A stretch of DNA of 64,000 bases, taken from an uncultured Prevotella sp. (lineage in GTDB: Bacteria > Bacteroidota > Bacteroidia > Bacteroidales > Bacteroidaceae). Under the pieces are notes generated by a model. The model worked only from the letters and a program-made list of their open reading frames with translations. It was not told where the DNA came from and did not search any database. Numbering within the stretch: the stretch's first letter is position 1; the number at the start of each line of letters is the position of its first letter. The stretch lies in contig CAMJBL010000006.1 of assembly GCA_946403845.1 (NCBI GenBank), positions 1-64,000 of the forward strand, in the 5' to 3' direction. Position numbers and translations under genes: made by a program. Shown here in pieces: positions 1 through 9,910 of this stretch.

Positions 1-52
1 GAGCACAACACTTTTAATGTTGGGGTCTTGGGTTCGAGCCCCAAACGGATCA
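1..52 (+). tRNA. tRNA-Lys(TTT), 3' part (5' end outside window)
   Basis: Anticodon stem CAACA/TGTTG around loop CTTTTAA (anticodon TTT); T-arm TTGGG-TTCGAGC-CCCAA; acceptor 3' strand ACGGATC + A discriminator; no encoded CCA. Confidence 0.85.
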
Positions 53-65
53 CTTCCTTACAACA

Positions 66-95
66 AAAAAAGGACACCGCAGTGTCCTTTTTTTA
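66..95 (+). terminator. Rho-independent terminator after tRNA
   Basis: AAGGACAC-CGCA-GTGTCCTT hairpin followed by a T run; A run on the other side, so possibly bidirectional. Confidence 0.75.
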
Positions 96-112
96 ATTCC
101 TTACAATGAGGC

Positions 113-475
113 TTATTCCCCAATATACTTCTGGATGGTCTTGATACACAGATCGCTGCTCACTGGCTTTGACAGGAAATCGTTGCATCCTGCCAGCATG
201 GCCAACTGTCGGTCGCTGTCGAATGCATTAGCCGTCAGCGCCACAATGGGGAGATCGGGATGCCTCTCCCTAATCGTTTTCGTGGCCTCCAAACCGTCCA
301 TCACAGGCATTTTGATGTCCATGAGTACCATATCATAGGCACCGTTGTCTACCAAATCCACAGCTTCCTGGCCATTTTTGGCACGCTCATACGCATAAAA
401 CCTTTTCAAGATGTAAGTCATCAGGATAAAGTTGCTGTCATTGTCTTCCGCTACTAAAATCTTCTTCATATACAC
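113..475 (-). CDS. Stand-alone response-regulator receiver domain (CheY-like)
   Basis: KKILVAEDNDSNFILM..DMVLMDIKMPVMDGLEATKTIR..PIVALTANAF..FLSKPV: receiver motifs, no output domain. Confidence 0.88.
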   Translation of the reverse strand: MYMKKILVAEDNDSNFILMTYILKRFYAYERAKNGQEAVDLVDNGAYDMVLMDIKMPVMDGLEATKTIRERHPDLPIVALTANAFDSDRQLAMLAGCNDFLSKPVSSDLCIKTIQKYIGE

Positions 476-631
476 TCTCTTTTACTTAATAGATAGTTTT
501 TTTGATTCAATATTATCTTAATAATTCACAAAATTACAACTTTAATTTGAAAAAACAAGTATTTCATCGTTTTTTTAACTAATTTTGCATCAGAAAAAGT
601 AAAAACTAATCACTTTTAAAATCAAAATGCA

Positions 632-2650
632 ATGAAATTAAGATTTTCGGTCAGTTTTCTGACACTCTTTTCAGCCCTCACTTTGTCTGCTCAGACTCAT
701 GTGATGGAAGTGAACACCAAGAAGGTCGGCGCACCCGTTCAGCCGACGATGTATGGAATCTTCTTTGAAGACATCAACTACGCTGCCGACGGTGGTCTTT
801 ATGCCGAGATGGTGAAGAACCGCTCGTTTGAATTCCCCCAGCGTCTGATGGGCTGGCGCGCCTACGGAAAGTTTGAGGTGCGCGACGACGGTCCCTTCGA
901 CCGCAACCCCCACTACGTGCGCCTTGCCTATTCCGGCCACAACGACAAATTCACAGGTCTGGAGAATGAAGGATTCTTCGGCATCGCTGTGAAGAAAGAC
1001 GCCACCTACCGCTTCTCGCTCTGGGCCCGTTGTCCTGAGGGTGGCAAGTCGACGCTTGAGGTGAGTCTCGTTGACAATGACACGATGGACGAGGACCAGC
1101 GTTTTGCAAGGGTCAAGGTAGATATCAGCGGCAAGGACTGGAAGAAATACACCGCCACGCTGAAAGCCCCTCGCACAGAGGCCAAGGGTGCCCTGCGCAT
1201 CTTCTTGACTGGCGACAAGGCGACCACCGATGTGGAGCATATCTCGCTCTTCCCCACCGACACATGGAAAGGTCGTGAGAACGGTATGCGCAAAGACCTG
1301 GCGCAGGCACTCTACGACATGCATCCCGGCGTGTTCCGCTTCCCTGGCGGCTGTATCGTAGAGGGAACGGATCTGGAGACCCGCTACCAGTGGAAGAACA
1401 GCGTGGGTCCCGTGGAGAACCGTCCACTGAACGAGAACCGCTGGCACTATACCTTCGGACATCGTTTCTTCCCCGACTACTTCCAGAGCTATGGCCTTGG
1501 CTTCTTCGAGTTCTTCCAGCTCTGCGAGGACTTCGGCTGTGAGGCACTGCCCGTGATCAGCTGCGGACTGAGCTGTCAGTTCCAGAACCCCGACCCCACG
1601 AAGCCTGGCGTACACGTGGCTGTCGACGACCTGGACAGCTATATCCAGGACGCCCTCGACCTGGTGGAGTTTGCCAATGGTCCCGTCGACTCGAAATGGG
1701 GTAAGGTACGTGCCGACATGGGCCATCCCGAGCCCTTCAACCTGAAGTTCCTCGCCGTTGGTAATGAGCAGTGGGACTACGATGAGCAGCACGGTGGCTA
1801 TGGTCCTGTGTTCACCGAGCGTCTGAAGAAGTTCAATGCTGCCCTGCGTGCCAAGTATCCCTATCTGAAACTCATCGGCACCACAGGCCCCAACTCCGAG
1901 GGCTGGGACTTCGACCTGCTGCAGCCCCGCATGAAGGAGCTGAAGGTGGACCTCTACGACGAGCATTACTATCGCAACGAGGCATGGTTCCTCTCACATG
2001 GTCTGCGCTACGACAGCTACGACCGCAAGGGTCCGAAAGTGTTTGCTGGCGAGTATGCCTGCCACGGCAGCAACAACCACAAGTGGAACCACTATTATAC
2101 CTCTTTATTAGAGGCTGCCCATATGACGGGTATCGAGCGCAATGCCGACATCGTCCACATGGCCACCTATGCCCCGCTCTTCGCCCACGTCGAGGGCTGG
2201 CAGTGGCGTCCGGATGCCATCTGGTTCGACAATCTCCGCATGTTCAAGTCGGTGAGCTACTACGTGCAGCAGCTATATGCCATGAACAAGGGTACCAACG
2301 TGCTGTCGCTGACGATGAATAAGAAGCCTGTGGCCGGACAGGAAGGTCAGGACGGTCTCTTCGCCTCAGCTGTCTTCGACAAGAACAGCGGTGAGGTGAT
2401 CATCAAGGTGGTCAACACTTCAAAGACGGCGCAGCCCATCAGCATCCAGCTGACAGGTATGAAGGGCGGGCGTACTGCCGAGACCATCACCCTCTCGCAT
2501 AACGGGATGGACGATGAGAACACGCTCGACAATCCTGAGAAGATTACCCCGAAGAACGGTTCGCTGACACTCGATGCCGGCAAGGGCGCTACCCTATTGC
2601 TCGACGATATTCCCGCGCTGACATTCCGACTTTATAAGGTGAAGAAATAA
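632..2650 (+). CDS. GH51 family alpha-L-arabinofuranosidase, secreted
   Basis: Signal peptide; GVFRFPGGCIVEGTDLETRYQWKNSVGP, AVGNEQWDYDEQHGGYGPVFTERLKKF, FAGEYACHGSNN typical of GH51. Confidence 0.88.
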   Translation: MKLRFSVSFLTLFSALTLSAQTHVMEVNTKKVGAPVQPTMYGIFFEDINYAADGGLYAEMVKNRSFEFPQRLMGWRAYGKFEVRDDGPFDRNPHYVRLAYSGHNDKFTGLENEGFFGIAVKKDATYRFSLWARCPEGGKSTLEVSLVDNDTMDEDQRFARVKVDISGKDWKKYTATLKAPRTEAKGALRIFLTGDKATTDVEHISLFPTDTWKGRENGMRKDLAQALYDMHPGVFRFPGGCIVEGTDLETRYQWKNSVGPVENRPLNENRWHYTFGHRFFPDYFQSYGLGFFEFFQLCEDFGCEALPVISCGLSCQFQNPDPTKPGVHVAVDDLDSYIQDALDLVEFANGPVDSKWGKVRADMGHPEPFNLKFLAVGNEQWDYDEQHGGYGPVFTERLKKFNAALRAKYPYLKLIGTTGPNSEGWDFDLLQPRMKELKVDLYDEHYYRNEAWFLSHGLRYDSYDRKGPKVFAGEYACHGSNNHKWNHYYTSLLEAAHMTGIERNADIVHMATYAPLFAHVEGWQWRPDAIWFDNLRMFKSVSYYVQQLYAMNKGTNVLSLTMNKKPVAGQEGQDGLFASAVFDKNSGEVIIKVVNTSKTAQPISIQLTGMKGGRTAETITLSHNGMDDENTLDNPEKITPKNGSLTLDAGKGATLLLDDIPALTFRLYKVKK

Positions 2651-2670
2651 GTGTTTCAGCGGTTTTTCTT

Positions 2671-2709
2671 AAAAAATACGGCAAGTCTGATGATTTGCCG
2701 TATTTTTTT
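2671..2709. terminator. Hairpin terminator between GH51 gene and metF
   Basis: AAAAAATACGGCAA..TTTGCCGTATTTTTT inverted repeat with A/T tracts on both sides. Confidence 0.75.
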
Positions 2710-2728
2710 ATTAATTTTGCAGCGGATT

Positions 2729-3676
2729 ATGAGCATACTGAACTTAGATAAAGACCACAGGCGATTCTCCTTCGAGGTGCTGCCCCCGCTGAAAGGGACG
2801 GGCACCGATAAGCTTTTTGCCGACATCGACAGGCTGAAGGAGTTTGATCCTGCCTATATCAACATTACGACCCACCACTCCGAGTTCGTGTATCGCGAAC
2901 TGGAGAACGGGCAGTTTGAACGGCAGCGCATCCGTCGCCGTCCTGGTACCATCGCCATTGCCGCTGCCATCCAGCAGAGATACCATATCCCCGTGCAGCC
3001 GCATGTGATCTGCAGTGGTGCCACGATAGAGGATATCGAATACGAACTGCTTGATTTGCAGTTTCTGGGCATCAGCGACCTGCTCCTGCTCCGTGGCGAC
3101 AAGGCCAAGGAGGACAGCCGGTTTGTACCCACGCCAGGCGGTCATGCCCACACCACGGAACTGATTCAGCAGGTAAAACGGTTCAACGAGGGGTTCTTTG
3201 CCGACGGCACGCCCATCAAGCACCCAGGCAAACCCTTCGACTTTGGCGTGGCCTGCTATCCGGAGAAACATGAGGAAGCGCCCAACCTGGAGCGCGACAT
3301 GGAGTATCTGAAACAGAAACAGGATCTTGGCGCACAATATGGCGTGACACAGTTATTCTTTGACAACGAAAAGTATTTCTCTTTCGTAGAGAAGGCACGG
3401 GCAATGGGTATCACCATTCCCATCATCCCAGGTATCAAGCCATTGGCCAAATTGTCGCAACTGACAGTCGTTCCCAAGACCTTCCACTGCGATATCCCTG
3501 AGCCGCTGGCCAAGGAAATCGTGAAATGCAAGACCGATGAGGATGCCAGACAGCTGGGCATCGAATGGACTACGGCCCAATGTCGCGAGCTCTATGCGCA
3601 TGGGGTCAACAACATCCATTTCTATACCGTCTCGGCAGTGGACAGCGTTGCAGAAGTCGCCAGAAGACTATTGTAG
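2729..3676 (+). CDS. metF: 5,10-methylenetetrahydrofolate reductase
   Basis: RRFSFEVLPPLKGTGTDKLFADIDRL, AYINITTHHS, DLLLLRGDKA, TQLFFDNEKYF, IPIIPGIKPL. ORF track starts at 2651 (GTG); ATG at 2729 matches the family N-terminus. Confidence 0.9.
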   Translation: MSILNLDKDHRRFSFEVLPPLKGTGTDKLFADIDRLKEFDPAYINITTHHSEFVYRELENGQFERQRIRRRPGTIAIAAAIQQRYHIPVQPHVICSGATIEDIEYELLDLQFLGISDLLLLRGDKAKEDSRFVPTPGGHAHTTELIQQVKRFNEGFFADGTPIKHPGKPFDFGVACYPEKHEEAPNLERDMEYLKQKQDLGAQYGVTQLFFDNEKYFSFVEKARAMGITIPIIPGIKPLAKLSQLTVVPKTFHCDIPEPLAKEIVKCKTDEDARQLGIEWTTAQCRELYAHGVNNIHFYTVSAVDSVAEVARRLL

Positions 3677-3695
3677 AAAACTCTACAATTCTGTA

Positions 3696-3724
3696 GTAAT
3701 CATAAAGTTTAAAGTTCAAAGTTG
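3696..3724 (+). repeat. Heptad array (AAAGTTT AAAGTTC AAAGTTG) at metF-holB junction
   Basis: TAATCATAAAGTTTAAAGTTCAAAGTTG read directly; overlaps the predicted TTG start of holB. Confidence 0.85.
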
Positions 3725-4834
3725 AATTGGAGTGAGGTGATAGGACAGAAAGAGGCGCAACAGCGTTTGTTGCAGATGGCCCATGAAGACCGTCTGCCCC
3801 ACGCCCTGATGCTCTGCGGACCTATGGGCGCTGGGAAGATGGCCCTGGCCATAGCCTTCGGCTGTTCGCTCCTGGATGACGGCAAGGCCTCGTCGAAGGC
3901 CATGCTCGACAAGCTGGAGCATCCCGACCTCCACTTCACCTACCCCACCATCAAACTGTCCTCGATGAGTGCGGACCACAAGCCCGTGAGCGATGACTTT
4001 GCCAAAGAGTGGCATGAGCTCCTCATGGACGGCCCTTACTTCACCATGGACCAGTGGATGCAGGCGATGGGCGGTGAAAACCAGCAAGCCATCATCACAG
4101 CGGGCGAAAGCGACGACCTGGTGCGGAAGCTATCGCTCAAATCCAGTCAGGGCGGTTATAAGGTCAGCATCATCTGGTTGCCAGAGCGCATGAACATTGA
4201 ATGTGCCAACAAGCTGTTGAAACTCATCGAGGAACCGCCTCAGCAGACGGTCTTCATCATGGTCTGCGAAGAACCCGACAAATTGTTGGAAACCATCCGC
4301 AGCCGTGTCCAGCGCATCGACATCAAGAAGATTGATGATGAGAGCCTCGCCCAGGCTCTCGTGGAGAAGCGAGGTATCGGCGAGGAGGACGCACGACGCA
4401 TCAGCCGTCTGGCAAACGGCAACTGGCAGAGGGCACTCGAAGAACTGCAGATAGGTTCCGAGAGCGAGCTGTTTCTCGACATGTATATCTCCTTGATGCG
4501 TCTGGCTTACCAGCGAAAGATCAAAGACCTGCGCAAATGGAGTGAGACGATGGCTGGCTACGGACGCGAAAAACAGAAACGATGGCTGACCTATTTCCTC
4601 AGAATGAGCCGGGAGAATTTCATGTACAACTTCCATCAGGAGGAACTCACCTACATGACGCAAAAGGAAAAGGACTTTGCCAAGAACTTCGCCCGTTTCA
4701 TCAATGAGAACAATATCCTGGCCATTTCAGAATTGGCCAATCGTGATATCCGCGACATCGGGCAGAATGCCAATGCGAAGATGGTATTCTTCGACCTGGC
4801 CCTGCAGATGATCGTGCTGCTGTTGCAGAAGTGA
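3722..4834 (+). CDS. holB: DNA polymerase III delta' subunit-like AAA+ ATPase
   Basis: VIGQKEAQQRLLQMAHEDRLPHALMLCGPMGAGKMALA; NKLLKLIEEPPQQTVFIMVCEEPDKLLETIRSRVQRI. Confidence 0.85.
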   Translation: MNWSEVIGQKEAQQRLLQMAHEDRLPHALMLCGPMGAGKMALAIAFGCSLLDDGKASSKAMLDKLEHPDLHFTYPTIKLSSMSADHKPVSDDFAKEWHELLMDGPYFTMDQWMQAMGGENQQAIITAGESDDLVRKLSLKSSQGGYKVSIIWLPERMNIECANKLLKLIEEPPQQTVFIMVCEEPDKLLETIRSRVQRIDIKKIDDESLAQALVEKRGIGEEDARRISRLANGNWQRALEELQIGSESELFLDMYISLMRLAYQRKIKDLRKWSETMAGYGREKQKRWLTYFLRMSRENFMYNFHQEELTYMTQKEKDFAKNFARFINENNILAISELANRDIRDIGQNANAKMVFFDLALQMIVLLLQK

Positions 4835-4853
4835 GGAAGAAGAAGAAGTAGTA

Positions 4854-4952
4854 GTTTACAGTTAACGGTTTACAGTTTACAGATGATATGACTGGAGACC
4901 GAAACATCCGCAGATGTAATCAACTGTAAACCGTAAACAGTAAACAGTAAAC
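4854..4952. repeat. Inverted pair of heptad arrays (GTTTACA x4 / CTGTAAA-CAGTAAA x4)
   Basis: 4854-4882 GTTTACAGTTAACGGTTTACAGTTTACAG pairs with 4924-4952 CTGTAAACCGTAAACAGTAAACAGTAAAC at 25 of 29 positions; about 41-nt loop. Confidence 0.85.
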
Positions 4953-4966
4953 AAAAATATATAGGA

Positions 4967-6112
4967 ATGAACGAGAAGACAAAGGAATTACCGATACGCG
5001 TAGGCTGTGACAGAGGACTCTGCCATCAGGCAGTAGGCCGGCAGGACCGACAGCTGAACACCTACGACTGGCTGGCTGACGTACCAGGCAATGCTGAAGA
5101 CACCGACCTGGTAGAGGTGCAGTTTAAGCATACCCGCAAGGGCTACTATCACAATGTCAACAACCTGCCCTTGAAGAAGGGTGACATCGTGGCCGTAGAG
5201 GCCAGTCCTGGTCATGACATCGGTGTGGTGACCCTGACAGGCCGTCTGGTGAAGCTCCAGATCAAGAAAGCCAACCTGAAATCGGCTGACGATATCAAGC
5301 GTGTCTACCGCATCGCCCGTGAGCTTGACATGCAGAAATTCCGTGAAGCGAAGGCGCGTGAGCATTCAACCATGATTGAGAGCCGCGTCATCGCGAAGGG
5401 ATTGGGACTTGACATGAAAATCGGAGATGTGGAGTATCAGGGTGATGGCAACAAGGCTATCTTCTACTACATCGCCGACGAGCGTGTAGACTTCCGCCAA
5501 CTCATCAAGGACCTGGCAGCAGCCTTCCACGTTCGCATTGAGATGAAGCAGATAGGTGCCCGTCAGGAAGCTGGCCGTATCGGCGGAACAGGTCCCTGTG
5601 GCCGTGAGCTCTGCTGTGCCACCTGGATGAAGAACTTCGTTTCGGTCTCTACCAATGCCGCCCGTTTTCAGGATATCTCCCTGAATCCCCAGAAACTTGC
5701 CGGTATGTGCGCCAAACTGAAGTGCTGTCTGAACTACGAGGTGGATGATTATATGGAAGCCGGTCGTCAGTTGCCAGGCAAGGAAGTGGTCCTGCAGACC
5801 CTCGACGCTGATTACTATCTCTTCAAGAGCGATATCCTCGCAGGGATAGTCACCTACTCGACGGACAAGAACATCGCCGCCAATCTGGAGACCATCTCTG
5901 CAGCACGTGCCAAGGAGATTATCGAGATGAACAAGAAGGGAGAGAAACCCGCCTCCCTGCAGGAAGACGGACACGTGAAACCCGTCAAACAGCATGTTGA
6001 CTTGGCAGGAGGTGATATCAGCCGCTTTGACAAAGCTAAGAAAAAGAAGAAAAAGAAGAAAAACGGCGGTAACGCCTCACAGAAAGCAGATAACAAGAAA
6101 GATCATGCTTAA
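4967..6112 (+). CDS. PSP1 C-terminal domain protein (RicT/YaaT-like)
   Basis: GGTGPCGRELCCATWMKNFVSVSTNAARFQDISLNPQKLAGMCAKLKCCLNYE; Lys-rich tail. Confidence 0.88.
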   Translation: MNEKTKELPIRVGCDRGLCHQAVGRQDRQLNTYDWLADVPGNAEDTDLVEVQFKHTRKGYYHNVNNLPLKKGDIVAVEASPGHDIGVVTLTGRLVKLQIKKANLKSADDIKRVYRIARELDMQKFREAKAREHSTMIESRVIAKGLGLDMKIGDVEYQGDGNKAIFYYIADERVDFRQLIKDLAAAFHVRIEMKQIGARQEAGRIGGTGPCGRELCCATWMKNFVSVSTNAARFQDISLNPQKLAGMCAKLKCCLNYEVDDYMEAGRQLPGKEVVLQTLDADYYLFKSDILAGIVTYSTDKNIAANLETISAARAKEIIEMNKKGEKPASLQEDGHVKPVKQHVDLAGGDISRFDKAKKKKKKKKNGGNASQKADNKKDHA

Positions 6113-6581
6113 CACTTACAGACAGGTCATCATCGGACTGATGCTGACGGTTGCATGCGGGATCATCACCTCATGCGACCGTCTGCCTATCTATAGTCAT
6201 TACGAACCCACACCATCATCAGGCTGGGAGAAGAATGACACTGTTTGTTTCGGTATTCCACCGGTCAGCGAGGCTGGCTATTACAAAGAGGAACTTGGGC
6301 TGAGAATCAATGAGGACTTCCCGTTTCAAAGCCTGTGTCTGATTGTCCAACAAACCGTCCTGCCTTCTGGTTATTGCCATTACGACACCCTGAACTGTCA
6401 TCTGATCGACAAGAAAGGCACCATCAAAGGTACGGGCATCAATCACTACCAGTACACTTTCCATGTGAACACCATCCGACTGGCAGAAGGCGATTCCCTT
6501 CATATTCTCGTCAAGCACAATATGAAACGTGAAATTATGCCTGGCGTGACAGATATCGGCATCAGGATCGATAAGAACTGA
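6105..6581 (+). CDS. gldH: GldH-like gliding-motility/T9SS-associated lipoprotein
   Basis: Lipobox (GIITSC), WEKNDTVCFGIPP..., position after the PSP1 gene as in other Bacteroidetes; ATG at 6105 overlaps the PSP1 stop. Confidence 0.75.
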   Translation: MLNTYRQVIIGLMLTVACGIITSCDRLPIYSHYEPTPSSGWEKNDTVCFGIPPVSEAGYYKEELGLRINEDFPFQSLCLIVQQTVLPSGYCHYDTLNCHLIDKKGTIKGTGINHYQYTFHVNTIRLAEGDSLHILVKHNMKREIMPGVTDIGIRIDKN

Positions 6582-6603
6582 TGCTTCTCATATCATAAAT
6601 ATA

Positions 6604-8073
6604 TTAGGTACGGGTGAGATGCCGACTGGCATCAATACGCAAGAAGATGAACAGCAGAATGGTAAAGCCCCACAATGAGGAGCCACCATAGCTGAAGAAC
6701 GGCAAGGGAATACCAATCACTGGCGTCAGTCCCAACACCATACCCACATTGATAAACACATGGAACAAGAAAATGCTCAATACCGAATAGCCATAGACCC
6801 GTCCGAAACGATATGGTTGTCGTTCTGACAGGTATATCAGCCGCAAGATCAATGCCAAGAAGAGCAGTAATACACTTGCTGAACCAACAAAGCCCTCCTC
6901 CTCGCCTACCGTACAGAAGATAAAGTCGGTATCCTGTTCAGGCACATACTTCAACTTGGTCTGCGTGCCATTCAGAAAGCCCTTACCCTCGATACCGCCA
7001 GAGCCTATGGCAATCTGACTCTGATGCACATTATAGCCTGCACCCTTCAAGTCTTCCTCCAAGCCTAACAACACATTTATACGCACGCGCTGGTGACGTT
7101 CAAGCACGTTATTCAGTACATAGTCGGCACCATTGAAGAATGCCACTGAACCAATTGCGAAAAGGGCAATCCACAAATAATTACGCACTCGGGTAGACAC
7201 GCTTTGCCACAACAGATAACCTATCATCAGAGCCGTCGTAACCAACTGTACATAGACGATATCGAAAGGTATCACATAAAGAGAAAACAGCAGGAACACC
7301 ACCGTTATTCCCAAGCAGGCCGAGACAATACGTACGCCATCGCGTTTGCTCCCACAATAGAAAAAGACCATCAAGCCAGAAAACAGTTGTATCAGCAACA
7401 ATACCACGAATTTTCCTACTGAGGTTGGGGTATAGAGCAACATCGTATCGGCAAAACGGATGCCTATCACGAAATAGATGACCATTGCCACACCCGTAAA
7501 AAGCAGACTACCCGACATACCCTCCCTGTAAAGCATCAGGAAGAAAGCCAGATAGACCAATGCCGAACCCGTTTCCCGCTGAAGCACGATACAGATCATC
7601 GGCAGGAAAATAAAGCCCAGGGTAATGGCGAAGTCCTTCCACCGTTTGATATCATAGCCGTAGGTGCTCATCAGCTTTGCCAAGGCCAAGGCTGTCGCAA
7701 ACTTAGCGAATTCCGCCGGTTGCACACGCAAAGGACCTAACACCAGCCACGATCGCGAACCCTTGATGGTATGGGGATTGAAGATGGTCGCTATCAGCAA
7801 TAGCACCAACACGGCGAATATCAGATAGGCGAAGGTATCGTAGAATCGGTTATCCAACAACAAGATGACCAATCCCAGCACGATAGAAGTACCAATCCAG
7901 ACAATCTGCATGCCTGAACGACTGTCGAGGCTGAAGATATCCGTCTCACCATAGGTATAGCTGGCACCGCAGACGCTGACCCAACCAAAGGTGAGCAATC
8001 CTAAATAGAAAAGGATTGTCAACCAGTCGATGGAGCGTAATACACTGGGATGTTTATCTTTCTGCTGAGCCAT
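6604..8073 (-). CDS. rodA: Rod-shape SEDS protein RodA
   Basis: Polytopic; GSRSWLVLGPLRVQPAEFAKFATALALA, QSQIAIGSGGIEGKGFLNGTQTKLKYVPEQDTDFIF, PVIGIPLPFFSYGGSSL. Confidence 0.93.
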   Translation of the reverse strand: MAQQKDKHPSVLRSIDWLTILFYLGLLTFGWVSVCGASYTYGETDIFSLDSRSGMQIVWIGTSIVLGLVILLLDNRFYDTFAYLIFAVLVLLLIATIFNPHTIKGSRSWLVLGPLRVQPAEFAKFATALALAKLMSTYGYDIKRWKDFAITLGFIFLPMICIVLQRETGSALVYLAFFLMLYREGMSGSLLFTGVAMVIYFVIGIRFADTMLLYTPTSVGKFVVLLLIQLFSGLMVFFYCGSKRDGVRIVSACLGITVVFLLFSLYVIPFDIVYVQLVTTALMIGYLLWQSVSTRVRNYLWIALFAIGSVAFFNGADYVLNNVLERHQRVRINVLLGLEEDLKGAGYNVHQSQIAIGSGGIEGKGFLNGTQTKLKYVPEQDTDFIFCTVGEEEGFVGSASVLLLFLALILRLIYLSERQPYRFGRVYGYSVLSIFLFHVFINVGMVLGLTPVIGIPLPFFSYGGSSLWGFTILLFIFLRIDASRHLTRT

Positions 8074-9910
8074 ATGCGATTCGTTTGTGCTGGAACTCCG
8101 ACGCCTTCTTCTCTGAGGCTTCAGACAGTTTTCCGTTGATATACTTCTCCATAATCAGACCACCGATGGGCACACCATAGGTAGCACCCCAACCACCGTT
8201 CTCCACATACACGGCAACGGCAATCTTCGGGTTGTCCATCGGGGCAAATCCCATGAACACCGAGTGGTCGTGGCCTCGGTTCTGCGCCGTTCCGGTCTTA
8301 CCACAGGCCATAAACTCATAACGGGCCAGCGCCTTACATGTGCCGCCCAACGCAGATGAACGCATACCCTGCACCACATAGTCGTAAGCCTTGCGGTCAG
8401 CCTTCGTGAAATGGCGACGGGTAAAGGTTGTGTCAAGCGGCTCACCCTGCACCTTCCTCACCACATGGGGAACATAATAATACCCACGATTAGCAATGGT
8501 GGCAGCCAGATTGGCTATCTGCAATGGGGTGGCATTCACCTCACCCTGACCGATGGCAATGGAGATTACAGTCAGACCATTCCACGAACCCTTATAGGCC
8601 TTGTCATAGAACGTAGCATTTGGAATCAGACCGCGTTTCTCTCCAGGAAGGTCTACTCCCAAACGATAGCCAAAACCCATGCTGACCATATAGTCACGCC
8701 AGGTATCCATCGCATTCTGCACCGTTCCGTATTTGGAGATATGCGTATTGATCATGTGGTAGAGTCCCCAGCAGAAAAAACCATTGCACGAGGTACTCAA
8801 CGCTGGCACCAGAGCCAATGGGGAAGCATGACCATGACAACCCACGTGAAGTCCTTTGAAATTGAATCCATGACCACACGGATAAGGTGTCGAGGGAGTG
8901 ATGATTCCTTCCGAAAGGAAAGTCAGACCCTGCGTGGTCTTAAAAGTAGAGCCTGGCGGATACTGTCCCATGATACTACGGTTGAGCAAGGGTTTCCACT
9001 GATCCTGACTCAATAGAAGATGGTTCTTACTACGTTCACGACCAACCATCATTCGCGGGTCATAGGAGGGTGAGGAGACCATGCACAACACTTCGCCTGT
9101 AGAGGGTTCTATGGCCACGATACTGCCGATTTTTCCCTCCAACAACCGTTCACCGAGTGCCTGCAATTCGTAATCCAAGCTCAGCGTCAGGTTTTTCCCG
9201 GGCACAGGCTTACGATCCAAAGCACCATTCTGGTATCGGCCCTGGATACGTCCGTGGGCATCACGCAACAAGATCTGAATGCCTTTCACACCACGCAGCT
9301 GTTTCTCGTAGGAGCGCTCCACACCCAGTTTTCCGATATAATCACCCGGCTGGTAATAGTCGTCTTCCTCGATATCGGCAGGCGACACCTCTGCAACATC
9401 TCCCAAGACATGAGCTGCCAAGTTATACTGATACTGACGGATGCTGCGCCGTTGCACATAGAAACCTGGGAAACGGAACATCTTCTCCTGAAAGATACTG
9501 AAATCCTTATCGCTCAGCTGTGGCAGGAACAACTGTTCCGTAAAACGTGAATAGCCCGGATTCTTCGACTTATCCTTGATGGTTGCCATCCTGCGGTCAA
9601 ACTCTTCCCTCGTGATGTTCAGGGCCTTACACAAATCAAGGGTGTCCAAATGATCCTTCGCCTCATTCATCACCACCATGATGTCATAGGCAGGCTGGTT
9701 AAACACCAGCAGCTTACCATTCCGGTCGGTGATATTACCACGTGAGGGGAAATCCACCTTTTTCAGGAAGGCATTCGAATCGGCACTCTTCTTATAGTCA
9801 TCGCTGGTAATCTGGAGTGTAAAGAGACGGATGATATAAACGACCACGATGACAACAGCCACCGCAGCAATGATATATTTCCTTTCAGCAAGATCGTTTT
9901 TATCCTTCAC
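8054..9910 (-). CDS. mrdA: Penicillin-binding protein 2
   Basis: Transpeptidase motifs PPGSTFKTTQGL, STSCNGFFCW, GKTGTAQNRG; N-terminal TM; probable GTG start at 9910 overlapping mreD. Confidence 0.9.
   Translation of the reverse strand: MKDKNDLAERKYIIAAVAVVIVVVYIIRLFTLQITSDDYKKSADSNAFLKKVDFPSRGNITDRNGKLLVFNQPAYDIMVVMNEAKDHLDTLDLCKALNITREEFDRRMATIKDKSKNPGYSRFTEQLFLPQLSDKDFSIFQEKMFRFPGFYVQRRSIRQYQYNLAAHVLGDVAEVSPADIEEDDYYQPGDYIGKLGVERSYEKQLRGVKGIQILLRDAHGRIQGRYQNGALDRKPVPGKNLTLSLDYELQALGERLLEGKIGSIVAIEPSTGEVLCMVSSPSYDPRMMVGRERSKNHLLLSQDQWKPLLNRSIMGQYPPGSTFKTTQGLTFLSEGIITPSTPYPCGHGFNFKGLHVGCHGHASPLALVPALSTSCNGFFCWGLYHMINTHISKYGTVQNAMDTWRDYMVSMGFGYRLGVDLPGEKRGLIPNATFYDKAYKGSWNGLTVISIAIGQGEVNATPLQIANLAATIANRGYYYVPHVVRKVQGEPLDTTFTRRHFTKADRKAYDYVVQGMRSSALGGTCKALARYEFMACGKTGTAQNRGHDHSVFMGFAPMDNPKIAVAVYVENGGWGATYGVPIGGLIMEKYINGKLSEASEKKASEFQHKRIAYGSAER

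Noticed and set aside
671-1966. 431-aa minus-strand ORF opposite GH51
   Set aside because: Antisense shadow; the GH51 reading is clearly the coding one.
2712-2731. Full -33/-7 promoter for metF
   Set aside because: TAATTTTG is present, but the nearest TTTG is only 14 nt upstream and inside the terminator hairpin; only the -7 is credible.
3671-3688. TTGTAGA-AAAC-TCTACAA hairpin at the metF stop as a terminator
   Set aside because: Short stem and no T tract; insufficient support.
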